Notes: a model not told the origin generated them from the sequence alone. A stretch of DNA of 9,366 nucleotides from an uncultured Bacilli bacterium (GCA_947629395.1 CANRDQ010000043.1:1-9366), one strand, 5' to 3'; shown: positions 1-6,709, counted from the stretch's first letter. Numbers and translations: made by a program.

Positions 1-362
1 AAGATATGTTCACGAGTTTGTGCCATAGGTCCATCAGTTGCAGCAATAACTAAGATTGCTCCATCCATTTGAGCAGCACCAGTGATCATGTTTTTAACAT
101 AATCAGCATGTCCTGGACAGTCAACGTGTGCATAATGTCTCTTATCAGTACTGTATTCTACGTGAGCAGTATTGATAGTGATACCACGTTCTCTTTCTTC
201 AGGTGCTTTATCAATGTTTTCAAAAGCAACTTGTTCATTACCATTTTTACCAGCTAATACTTTTGTAATAGCAGCAGTTAATGTAGTTTTTCCGTGATCT
301 ACGTGTCCAATTGTACCAACATTAACATGTGGTTTTGAACGATCAAATTTTTCTTTTGCCAT
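1..362 (-). CDS. tuf: Elongation factor Tu, N-terminal part (runs off the window)
   Basis: EF-Tu is the cytoplasmic GTPase that delivers aminoacyl-tRNA to the ribosomal A site. Only the first 120 codons are present; the gene continues past position 1. The translation begins [20 protein letters not shown]. It shows the G1 P-loop GHVDHGKT (residues 19-26), the switch I stretch EERERGITI with the Mg-coordinating Thr62, and the G3 motif DCPGH (81-85) with the hydrolysis-related His85. The G4 and G5 motifs lie outside the window. The start is supported by AGGAGG (371-376 on the plus strand, read in reverse), 8 nt before ATG. It follows fusA after an 83-nt gap, the usual last position of the str operon. 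The gap contains a candidate promoter, so tuf may also be transcribed on its own. Nothing in the visible part departs from the family. Confidence 0.98.
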   Translation of the reverse strand, partial: MAKEKFDRSKPHVNVGTIGHVDHGKTTLTAAITKVLAGKNGNEQVAFENIDKAPEERERGITINTAHVEYSTDKRHYAHVDCPGHADYVKNMITGAAQMDGAILVIAATDGPMAQTREHI

Positions 363-394
363 AATTTTCTCCTCCTATTTGTTTTACAACATTT

Positions 395-423
395 ATTTTA
401 TCTAACAATTGAATAATTTTCAA
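395..423 (-). promoter_or_regulatory. Candidate internal promoter for tuf
   Basis: In the fusA-tuf gap the minus strand reads TTGAAA (418-423), a 17-nt spacer, then TAAAAT (395-400). Each hexamer matches the sigma-A consensus at five of six positions. Transcription would start near 388 and give a leader of about 26 nt containing the tuf ribosome binding site. A separate tuf promoter would suit the higher demand for EF-Tu than for EF-G. Such AT-rich DNA yields promoter-like matches by chance, so this is a candidate only. Confidence 0.45.
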
Positions 424-428
424 CTGTT
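404..428 (-). other. Hairpin in the fusA-tuf gap
   Basis: The arms AACAGTTGAA and TTCAATTGTT (minus strand) form a 10-bp stem with one G-U pair and a 5-nt loop. No U-run follows, so it is not an obvious terminator. It overlaps the candidate tuf promoter: the -35 box lies in the stem and loop. In the fusA read-through transcript it could act as an RNA processing or stabilising element. The function is inferred from structure only. Confidence 0.4.
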
Positions 429-445
429 TTGACTATATTTTTTTA

Positions 446-2515
446 CTAATTTCCACTCTTTTTAATGATTTCTTCTGAAATACTTTTTGGAACTTCTTCA
501 TAATGATCGAAGAACATTACGAATGTACCACGTCCTTGAGTATTACTACGTAGGTTTGTAGCATATCCAAACATTTCAGAAAGTGGAACCATTGCGCTTA
601 ATTTAACAGCAGCAAATTGTGTTTCTTGACCAAGTGGTCTACCACGACGAGATGTTAAATCTCCCATAACATTACCGAAGTATTCTTCTGGTGTTGTAAC
701 ATCTACTTTCATGATTGGTTCTAGTAATACTGGGTTACATTTATTCTTAGCTTCTTTTAAAGCTAAAGATGCAGCTACTTTGAATGCCATTTCGCTTGAG
801 TCAACATCATGATAACTACCGTCATATAATGTTGCTTTAACATCTATCATTGGATAACCAGCAAGTACACCAGTTTCTAATGCTTCTTGTAAACCTTTAT
901 CTACTACTGGAATATATTCACGAGGAACAACTCCACCAACGATTTGGTCAACAAATTCATATCCTTTATCAGGATTTGGTTCAAACTTAATCCAAACATG
1001 TCCATATTGTCCACGTCCACCAGATTGTTTGATATATTTACCTTCACATTCAGCAGCTTGTTTTAATGTTTCACGATAAGCAACTTGTGGTTGACCTACG
1101 TTTGCTTCAACATTAAACTCACGTTTCATACGATCTACTAATACGTCTAAGTGTAATTCACCCATACCAGCGATTACTGTTTGACCTGTTTCATGATCAG
1201 TATGAACTTTGAATGTTGGATCTTCTTCTGCTAATTTTTGTAAAGCTAATGCCATTTTGTCTTGATCTGCTTTTGATTTTGGTTCAACAGCAAGTTCAAT
1301 AACTGGTTCTGGAACAACTAAGCTTTCCAAAATAACTGGATTCTTTTCATCACATAAAGTGTCTCCAGTTGTAGTATTTTTAAGTCCTACTGCAGCAGCG
1401 ATATCTCCTGTATAAACATCACTAATTTCTGTACGGTTATTAGCGTGCATTTGTAAGATACGTCCAATTCTTTCTTTTGTATCTTTTGTAGAGTTTAAAA
1501 TATAACTTCCACTACTTAAGTGTCCTGAATAAACTCTAAAGAATGTAAGTCTACCTACAAATGGGTCAGACATAACTTTGAATGCTAATGCACTGAAAGG
1601 TTCACTATCACTTGGATGACGTTCTACTTCGTTACCTTTCTTATCAATTCCTTTAATTGATGGAATATCAATTGGACTTGGTAAATAATCGATAACTGCA
1701 TCTAGTAAGAATTTGATACCTTTATTATCTAAAGCATCTCCACATAATACTGGGAAGAATTCTGCTTTTAATGTTCCAACACGAATAGCTTTTTTAATAG
1801 CTTCAGGATCAATTTCTTTACCTTCTAGATAGTCTTCCATGATTTGATCATCATATTCAGCAATTGCTTCAATTAAATCATTACGTTTTTCTTCTACTAA
1901 ATCTACAAGATCAGCAGGAATTTCAATTTCTTCATGATTTTCTTCTGGTTTACCATCATATCCATAAGCTTTTTTAGTTATTAAATCAATTACACCAGTA
2001 AAATGATCTTCTGCACCAATTGGCCATTGGATAGGTTTAGCATTTACCATTAATCTTTTTTCAATAGTTTGTAGAGTGAATTCAAAATCAGCTCCCATTT
2101 TAGTCATCTTATTTGCAAAGATAATTCTTGGTACATTAAATTCACTAGCTTGTCTCCAAACTGTTTCAGTTTGAGGTTCAACACCAGCTTGAGCATCTAA
2201 TAATGCTACAGAACCATCTAAAACACGAAGTGATCTTGAAACTTCTACAGTAAAGTCTACGTGTCCTGGAGTATCGATTATATTTAATCTATAACCTTTC
2301 CAGTGAGCAGTAGTTGCAGCAGAAGTAATTGTAATTCCACGTTCTTTTTCTTGTTCCATCCAGTCCATTTGAGATTCTCCATCATGAGTTTCTCCAATTT
2401 TATGGATTTTCTTAGCATGGAATAAAATACGTTCTGTTGAAGTTGTTTTTCCGGCATCAATATGTGCCATAATTCCAAAGTTTCTAGTTTTTTCTAGAGC
2501 GGTATCTCTTGCCAT
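446..2515 (-). CDS. fusA: Elongation factor G, with unusual G4/G5 motifs
   Basis: EF-G is the GTPase that drives tRNA-mRNA translocation on the ribosome and, with RRF, ribosome recycling. The 689 residues match the usual length of about 690, and all five domains are present. Intact motifs are the P-loop AHIDAGKT (17-24), RGITI in switch I (59-63), DTPGH (81-85), the domain III stretch GMGELHLD, and in domain [13 protein letters not shown] and [13 protein letters not shown]. Two guanine-binding motifs are not standard. G4 reads NKMT (135-138) where NKMD is nearly invariant, and G5 reads GDAL (259-262) where GSA is usual. Domain V residues 627-640 also depart from the usual sequence. The rest is so conserved that a non-functional copy is unlikely. 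The start follows AAAGGA and lies 12 nt after the rpsG stop, so the genes are cotranscribed; the stop is TAG. Confidence 0.98.
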   Translation of the reverse strand: MARDTALEKTRNFGIMAHIDAGKTTSTERILFHAKKIHKIGETHDGESQMDWMEQEKERGITITSAATTAHWKGYRLNIIDTPGHVDFTVEVSRSLRVLDGSVALLDAQAGVEPQTETVWRQASEFNVPRIIFANKMTKMGADFEFTLQTIEKRLMVNAKPIQWPIGAEDHFTGVIDLITKKAYGYDGKPEENHEEIEIPADLVDLVEEKRNDLIEAIAEYDDQIMEDYLEGKEIDPEAIKKAIRVGTLKAEFFPVLCGDALDNKGIKFLLDAVIDYLPSPIDIPSIKGIDKKGNEVERHPSDSEPFSALAFKVMSDPFVGRLTFFRVYSGHLSSGSYILNSTKDTKERIGRILQMHANNRTEISDVYTGDIAAAVGLKNTTTGDTLCDEKNPVILESLVVPEPVIELAVEPKSKADQDKMALALQKLAEEDPTFKVHTDHETGQTVIAGMGELHLDVLVDRMKREFNVEANVGQPQVAYRETLKQAAECEGKYIKQSGGRGQYGHVWIKFEPNPDKGYEFVDQIVGGVVPREYIPVVDKGLQEALETGVLAGYPMIDVKATLYDGSYHDVDSSEMAFKVAASLALKEAKNKCNPVLLEPIMKVDVTTPEEYFGNVMGDLTSRRGRPLGQETQFAAVKLSAMVPLSEMFGYATNLRSNTQGRGTFVMFFDHYEEVPKSISEEIIKKSGN

Positions 2516-2527
2516 AATAAATCCTTT

Positions 2528-2995
2528 CTACCATCTATAATGTGCATAAGCCTTATTAGCTTCTGCCATACGATGGGTATCTTCACGTTTTTTAACTGCT
2601 GCACCAGTTCCATTTGATGCATCAATTATTTCATTAGCTAAATTTTCAGCCATACCTTTTCCGCCACGTTCACGAGAATATTTTGTTAACCATCTTAAGG
2701 CTAAAGCTTGACTTCTCGCTGGAGTAACTTCCATAGGTACTTGATAGTTAGAACCTCCTACACGACGACTCTTAACTTCAAGTTGAGGTTTTATATTATC
2801 TAAAGCTTGATTAAATACTTCAAGTGGTTCATTTCCAGTTTTTTCTTTGATTTGATCAAATGCTTCATATACTATTGTTTGAGCAGTTCCTTTTTTACCG
2901 TCTAACATAATAGTGTTAACTAATTTAGTAACAACTTTTGATTTATATATTGGATCTGGTAAAACGTCTCTTTTTACAGCTCTTCTCTTACGCAT
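2528..2995 (-). CDS. rpsG: 30S ribosomal protein S7
   Basis: S7 nucleates assembly of the 30S head by binding the 3' major domain of 16S rRNA and lines the E site. The 155 residues match the family length of about 156. The typical landmarks are the N-terminal [12 protein letters not shown], the [10 protein letters not shown] helix region, the beta-hairpin [11 protein letters not shown] and the C-terminal [25 protein letters not shown] end. The start follows a long purine-rich binding site (GGAAGGGAGAGAG) and lies 29 nt after rpsL. In E. coli, S7 represses its own operon by binding a structured rpsL-rpsG spacer. The spacer here is too short to hold that structure, so any feedback would have to act elsewhere. 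The fusA binding site begins directly after the TAG stop. Confidence 0.98.
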   Translation of the reverse strand: MRKRRAVKRDVLPDPIYKSKVVTKLVNTIMLDGKKGTAQTIVYEAFDQIKEKTGNEPLEVFNQALDNIKPQLEVKSRRVGGSNYQVPMEVTPARSQALALRWLTKYSRERGGKGMAENLANEIIDASNGTGAAVKKREDTHRMAEANKAYAHYRW

Positions 2996-3024
2996 TTAAC
3001 TCTCTCCCTTCCTTTTATTTTGTC

Positions 3025-3429
3025 TTATTTTTTAGCTCCATATTTACTACGACCTTGTTTACGATCTTTAACACCAGCTGTATCAAGAGTTCCACGAACT
3101 ACATGATAACGTACACCGATTAAATCTTTAACACGTCCACCACGAATTAGTACAACACTATGTTCTTGTAGGTTGTGTCCAATTCCTGGAATATAAGAAT
3201 CTACTTCTTTACCATTACTTAAACGAACACGTGCATACTTTCTTAAAGCTGAGTTTGGTTTCTTAGGTGTTTTAGTACCAACACGAACACATACTCCTCT
3301 TTTTTGAGGTGATGCAATCTTTGTTGTTTTTTTCTGAATAGTATTAAGTCCCATTCCTAATACAGGTGCCTTACTTTTCTTTACTTTGTTTTTACGATTT
3401 TTTCTAACTAATTGATTGATTGTAGGCAT
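3025..3429 (-). CDS. rpsL: 30S ribosomal protein S12 (long Gram-positive form)
   Basis: S12 lies at the decoding centre, where it takes part in tRNA selection and is the classic site of streptomycin-resistance mutations. The protein has 134 residues. It has the extra segment of about 13 residues before PQKRGVC that distinguishes the Bacillota form from the proteobacterial one. Hallmarks are [11 protein letters not shown] (54-64), [20 protein letters not shown] (82-101) and the basic C-terminus RSKYGAKK. Lys56 and Lys101, equivalent to the two E. coli streptomycin lysines, are kept. The motif normally read as VKDLPGVRYH is [10 protein letters not shown] here, so Ile104 replaces the proline equivalent to E. 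coli Pro90 (mature numbering). It is the first gene of the str operon. AAAGGAG (3441-3447) lies 11 nt before ATG, behind a structured leader and a strong promoter. Confidence 0.98.
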   Translation of the reverse strand: MPTINQLVRKNRKNKVKKSKAPVLGMGLNTIQKKTTKIASPQKRGVCVRVGTKTPKKPNSALRKYARVRLSNGKEVDSYIPGIGHNLQEHSVVLIRGGRVKDLIGVRYHVVRGTLDTAGVKDRKQGRSKYGAKK

Positions 3430-3450
3430 ATAAAATATATCTCCTTTCTT

Positions 3451-3468
3451 TACACATATCCAGGTGTA
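3451..3468 (-). other. Small hairpin just upstream of the rpsL ribosome binding site
   Basis: TACAC and GTGTA form a 5-bp stem around an 8-nt loop, ending 3 nt before the AAAGGAG of rpsL. Its position would let it influence initiation at rpsL. The stem is short and could be chance. Confidence 0.25.
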
Positions 3469-3488
3469 TCATTTTATTCTTTAAATAA

Positions 3489-3514
3489 ATCTTTGCATAT
3501 AAAAACGCAAAGAT
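3489..3514 (-). promoter_or_regulatory. Leader hairpin of the str operon mRNA
   Basis: ATCTTTGC and GCAAAGAT form a perfect 8-bp stem with a 10-nt loop. It begins about 10 nt after the predicted transcription start and lies about 60 nt before the rpsL start codon. In DNA this poor in G and C, two G-C pairs closing the loop side make it the most stable element of the leader. The sequence ATTTATTT follows, only a weak U-rich tract. It could be a 5' stabiliser, a weak attenuator or part of an r-protein binding site. I do not recognise a described leader family. Confidence 0.45.
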
Positions 3515-3529
3515 ATTTAAAACAAACAT

Positions 3530-3558
3530 AATATATCATATTGTAAAAAATTAGTCAA
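3530..3558 (-). promoter_or_regulatory. Main str operon promoter
   Basis: The minus strand reads TTGACT (3553-3558), exactly 17 nt of spacer, then TATATT (3530-3535). Each hexamer matches the sigma-A consensus at five of six positions. The -10 is preceded by TGA, giving the extended TGn form. Upstream lies a long A/T-rich block that could serve as an UP element. The predicted start is near 3523, giving a leader of about 94 nt. It is the best promoter in the window and suits a strongly expressed ribosomal operon. Confidence 0.75.
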
Positions 3559-3710
3559 TATATTATTAAAATATTATTAATAAATTTTTTTGTTACTTGA
3601 TATTTGTACATATTTATTATAAAAAGGTGCTTTCTAATAGTATATCTACTTAATTATAGTATTCTATTTCATAAAAATGTATACTAATTAATTTAGGAAG
3701 AAATAAAATG

Positions 3711-3744
3711 AAAAAAATTAAGAATGTTTAATCTTAATTTTTTT
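3711..3744 (-). terminator. Intrinsic terminator overlapping the yfhO-family stop codon
   Basis: A perfect 13-bp inverted repeat (arms 3711-3723 and 3732-3744, 8-nt loop) carries A7 on one outer edge and T7 on the other. The effective RNA hairpin is ATTAAGA/TCTTAAT with an upstream A-tract and a downstream U-tract. The TAA stop of the yfhO-family gene (3718-3720) sits inside the stem. The symmetry means it could stop transcription from either side, and it separates this gene from the str operon promoter. Confidence 0.8.
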
Positions 3745-6402
3745 ATTTGATAAAATAATCACTGCGATAAATAATATCCAACCTATACAAGAAATAATTA
3801 GTCCTTCTTTAATGAATGGAGTTTTATATTGTAAAGATATATCGTGTTTTCCTTTTTCGATATTTATACTTAGAAAATATTTATTGTTGAAGGTCTTTAC
3901 TTTTTTACCATCTACTAATACTGTCCATCCTTTATTAAATAATGTTCTGAAAGTTAGGACACCATCTGTTTCGGGATTAACAGTTCCTTTTAAGTAATTA
4001 TCACCATAGTCTTTTAACTCAAAGTTAGATTTATTTAAATTATTTATATTTTCTTCATAATTATTAAATGGTACTTCATATATATTGATGGAATCAAAGT
4101 CATATATGCCTAATTCAGAAAAACTTAAAGTTACTTTACCTTTATAATTATCATAATATCCCAAATTAATTAAAATATCTTCATTTGGTAGATAATAGGT
4201 ATGCTTTTTATTAAAGATAGTTTCTTCATTAGTCATATTCTTTGTGTGGGCCTTAACTATAATATTTTTCTCTTTATTTTCCCATTTTATTTCACTTTTA
4301 TATTTATTTCTGTCCACTTTTCTTGGTGATACGGCATTAATTCTTTCTTCTAAATCTAAGTTTTTGTACTGTAAATTATTAATTTTTACATACAATTCAC
4401 CTGTGATTGGTTTATTTAATTTTAAAGTTACTTTATTACCTGTAGAAGAATTTAAAACTAAATGTTTTTTTAAAGGGATACTTGATTTATATTTAATTGG
4501 TTTTATATTATCTAAGGTATAATCTTGGTTGCTACAATTATCACTTACATAATATTTTAACAAAGCATCTTCTTTTTCTAAATCTGTTAATTTATCATAT
4601 ACTTTAGTATTTATACACTTATTATATAGACTAGCAAAATCTACAGTATTTTTATTTTTATAAATATAGGTATTACCCAATTTCTTTATGGAATCAAAAC
4701 CATACATATTAATTTGTGGATTATTAGTAATAAAATATTTTTTACCTAATAAGGAGTTGATTTTTGCTCTGTTGTCAAATTCTTTTATTTCTAAATTTAT
4801 TTCTTTTTCTTTATTATTTAAATCCGTTGCTAAATCATTATAAAGATTGGAAACTATAGAATAGTAATAGTTGATAGAATTATAATTTTTATATAAACCT
4901 AAATTCCAAGCATCATTTACATTTTTACCTATATTATAAAAACCTTTATCAGTATTTTTTATATAATCAATAGCTTGTGAAAAGTTATCATAATTACCGT
5001 GTGCAGAATCATATAAAGCTTCTGTTTGATAGTTCTCAGTAAATTCATAAACATAGTTGTTATATTTTGGATCATATAAATAATAACAATTGAACATAGT
5101 ATTTAGTATTACGATGACAGCTAAGACTTCAATAAAATAAGATTTCTTTCTAAATTTAAATTTATCTTTATATAAGAACACTAACATCATAAGTAATAAT
5201 GCAGCGACAAAACTTATTGTGGATGCTGTAACTGGTAATTCTAAAACTAATGTTAAAAATAAATATCCAAATAAAATAATTAACATTGTTTTTATATCAA
5301 TATTGCTATTTTCTTTTAGGACTGTTACTGATAAGTATGAGATTACAAAGACAAACATAAATGTATATCTATTATTTGAATAATTTAATCCTGAAATAAT
5401 AGAAGAACAAGTTGAAGATATAAATGGTAAAAATAAAATTGCTCCTAAAATTGTTAATGGTAATTCTTTTTTTCTGTTTTTTATAATTAAAGGTATTACT
5501 AGGAAGACAATAGCAGATACATTTATATATGACCAATGATTTATACCAAGATCAAAATTACTAATTATCCTTATTAGATTTCGATAATAATTAAAATTGT
5601 AAGTTATATCGGCGGTTAAGCTTGTTCTAGCAGAATTTAAGAATTCATTTATGGTAGGTGCTAATACAAAGCAACTCATCAAGAGTCCTATGAATGCATA
5701 AGTTACCCCCCCCCACAAAACTGAGAGGATTTTTTTATAATCCTTTTTATATTTGCTAATTGCCAATATTATTCCATATATTCCTACTGTTAAGGCATTC
5801 ATATATCCAAAATAGAAACTATTAACAAACATTAAAAATACTGAAAAAATATAAAATGGCTTTTCATTTTCATTTATATATTTTTCTATTCCTATCATAC
5901 TGATTGGAAAAATTGTCATTGCGTTAACAAAATAAGGATGTCTAACTGATGCGATTAGCGCATAACCACAAAATATATAAACTATACTACCAATTATTAC
6001 TTTGGCTCCTTTTTGATTTCGATAGTGGCAATACCACAAGAAAGATAATCCGGCTAAGTATAATCTAATAACTATTGAGATCGAATAAAAATATTTGAGT
6101 AAATGTTGTGGTACTAATACACTAAAATAAGATACTAGGTCGCCAAAAACATAGTATGCTAAATTGCTAAACATATCCATACCAAACCCAATATTCCATG
6201 TAAATGTATTTAAACTTAAATTACTTAAAATGTTTTTAAAATAGGTTAGAGTAACAAAATGTTGTGTATACCCATCAAAGCACCAAATAAAGTTCATACC
6301 ATTTCTTTTAAATATAAAGCATATAAATCCCATAATTATTATAAAACTTATGGTGTACTTTAGAAAATCTATGAACTTTTCATTTTTAATTATTTTTTTC
6401 AT
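3718..6402 (-). CDS. YfhO-family multispan membrane protein (GT-C-like glycosyltransferase), with a G9 tract
   Basis: The architecture is that of the YfhO family. In B. subtilis, YfhO works with CsbB to put GlcNAc on lipoteichoic acid from an undecaprenyl-phosphate sugar outside the cell. The 894 residues contain one N-terminal span (about 16-31), a first outer loop with Asp43 and Gln47 in FDGYTQ, about twelve more spans up to residue 440, a large extracellular domain (about 441-865), a last span (867-886) and a Lys-rich tail. The C-terminal motif GWTVLVDGKKV followed by GKHDISLQYKTP is typical of the family. The acceptor polymer cannot be told from sequence. The start is fixed by AGGAGG (6410-6415) 7 nt before ATG; an ATG 5 nt further up meets a stop after two codons. 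I find no convincing promoter. A run of nine G at codons 230-233 makes the gene a candidate for on/off switching; it is in frame here. Confidence 0.88.
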   Translation of the reverse strand: MKKIIKNEKFIDFLKYTISFIIIMGFICFIFKRNGMNFIWCFDGYTQHFVTLTYFKNILSNLSLNTFTWNIGFGMDMFSNLAYYVFGDLVSYFSVLVPQHLLKYFYSISIVIRLYLAGLSFLWYCHYRNQKGAKVIIGSIVYIFCGYALIASVRHPYFVNAMTIFPISMIGIEKYINENEKPFYIFSVFLMFVNSFYFGYMNALTVGIYGIILAISKYKKDYKKILSVLWGGVTYAFIGLLMSCFVLAPTINEFLNSARTSLTADITYNFNYYRNLIRIISNFDLGINHWSYINVSAIVFLVIPLIIKNRKKELPLTILGAILFLPFISSTCSSIISGLNYSNNRYTFMFVFVISYLSVTVLKENSNIDIKTMLIILFGYLFLTLVLELPVTASTISFVAALLLMMLVFLYKDKFKFRKKSYFIEVLAVIVILNTMFNCYYLYDPKYNNYVYEFTENYQTEALYDSAHGNYDNFSQAIDYIKNTDKGFYNIGKNVNDAWNLGLYKNYNSINYYYSIVSNLYNDLATDLNNKEKEINLEIKEFDNRAKINSLLGKKYFITNNPQINMYGFDSIKKLGNTYIYKNKNTVDFASLYNKCINTKVYDKLTDLEKEDALLKYYVSDNCSNQDYTLDNIKPIKYKSSIPLKKHLVLNSSTGNKVTLKLNKPITGELYVKINNLQYKNLDLEERINAVSPRKVDRNKYKSEIKWENKEKNIIVKAHTKNMTNEETIFNKKHTYYLPNEDILINLGYYDNYKGKVTLSFSELGIYDFDSINIYEVPFNNYEENINNLNKSNFELKDYGDNYLKGTVNPETDGVLTFRTLFNKGWTVLVDGKKVKTFNNKYFLSINIEKGKHDISLQYKTPFIKEGLIISCIGWILFIAVIILSNKKIKIKHS
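5706..5714 (-). repeat. Homopolymeric G9 tract inside the yfhO-family gene
   Basis: Nine consecutive G on the coding strand encode the end of Trp230, Gly231, Gly232 and the first base of Val233 (TGG GGG GGG GTA). No other G/C run of this length is seen in the window, and glycine elsewhere is mostly GGT or GGA. Losing one G gives TAA immediately after the tract. Gaining one G leads to TGA about 20 codons on. Such tracts are typical sites of slipped-strand mispairing. Confidence 0.9.
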
Positions 6403-6465
6403 CCCATAACCTCCTGATGTTCTAAAAAATTTTACTATATAAATATCCTATATTTTTATTGATAC

Positions 6466-6498
6466 AAAAAAGTTATATATTATAAAACTATATAACTT
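6466..6498 (-). terminator. Intrinsic terminator of the small membrane protein gene
   Basis: AAGTTATATA and TATATAACTT form a perfect 10-bp stem with a 9-nt loop, followed directly by a run of T on the minus strand. The TAA stop of the small gene (6480-6482) lies at the end of the loop, so the last codons form the hairpin. A second, 8-bp hairpin without a U-run (6503-6529) lies just upstream within the coding sequence. This terminator separates the small gene from the yfhO-family gene. Confidence 0.75.
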
Positions 6499-6641
6499 AT
6501 GTATGATTCTTCATTACCAGGAGAATCATTATGATTAAAATTACCAATTAAAAAAGATAAAACTAATAAAAATAATGCAAAAACGCAAATAAAAGTTATT
6601 AATGTTACTAATCCCCAACCTTTATCATTTAATACCTTCAT
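6480..6641 (-). CDS. Small single-span membrane protein, 53 residues, pilin-like N-terminus (function unknown)
   Basis: I do not recognise this protein. It starts MKVLNDKGWG, continues with an uninterrupted hydrophobic segment (about residues 11-33, rich in Leu, Phe and Val) and ends in a polar tail of about 20 residues with HNDSPGNEES. The short basic start, the Lys-Gly before an aromatic residue and the hydrophobic helix resemble the N-terminus of type IV pilin-like proteins, which are cut after that Gly. The Glu usually found at mature position 5 is Thr here. It could equally be a simple small membrane protein. Gene status is supported by GAGG 9 nt before ATG, a TATAAT box about 40 nt upstream and a terminator at the stop codon. 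It stands as its own transcription unit between rpoC and the yfhO-family gene. The low-complexity tail argues against assigning a function. Confidence 0.7.
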   Translation of the reverse strand: MKVLNDKGWGLVTLITFICVFALFLLVLSFLIGNFNHNDSPGNEESYISYIVL

Positions 6642-6680
6642 TTTCTACTTCCTCACTTATCTATATTTTTCTCTATAATT

Positions 6681-6709
6681 ATTATACACGGTTAAGGGAT
6701 TTTTTAAAA
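6681..6709 (-). promoter_or_regulatory. Candidate promoter of the small membrane protein gene
   Basis: A perfect TATAAT (6681-6686) lies 40-45 nt upstream of the start codon. At 17-nt spacing the -35 region is only TTTTAA (6704-6709), three of six matches, and it overlaps the U-tract of the rpoC terminator. The predicted start near 6674 gives a leader of about 33 nt. The -10 is convincing and the -35 is weak, so an activator may be needed or the unit may be weakly expressed. Confidence 0.5.

Noticed and set aside
69..257. Open frame on the plus strand inside tuf
   Set aside because: It lies opposite a perfectly conserved EF-Tu sequence and has no family resemblance or ribosome binding site.
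2284..2478. Open frame in another minus-strand frame of fusA
   Set aside because: Leu/Lys-rich shadow of the EF-G G domain; the EF-G frame is conserved throughout.
3412..3474. Upstream reading frame of about 20 codons overlapping the rpsL start
   Set aside because: Begins at an ATG in the leader without a credible ribosome binding site and shows no leader-peptide codon bias.
3636..3692. Inverted repeat TAGTATA/TATACTA upstream of the str promoter
   Set aside because: Seven base pairs, A/T only, separated by tens of bases; such matches are expected by chance here.
3812..4522. Plus-strand open frames opposite the yfhO-family gene
   Set aside because: Phe/Leu-rich translations expected on the strand opposite an Asn/Lys-rich coding sequence; no binding sites or recognisable domains.
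6399..6407. Alternative ATG 5 nt upstream of the yfhO-family start
   Set aside because: It lies only 2 nt from AGGAGG and meets TGA after two codons, so the ATG at 6402 is the start.
6416..6465. Promoter for the yfhO-family gene
   Set aside because: TTGTAT and several TATA-like strings occur, but none pair at 16-18 nt with a good -10. The gene's promoter remains unidentified.
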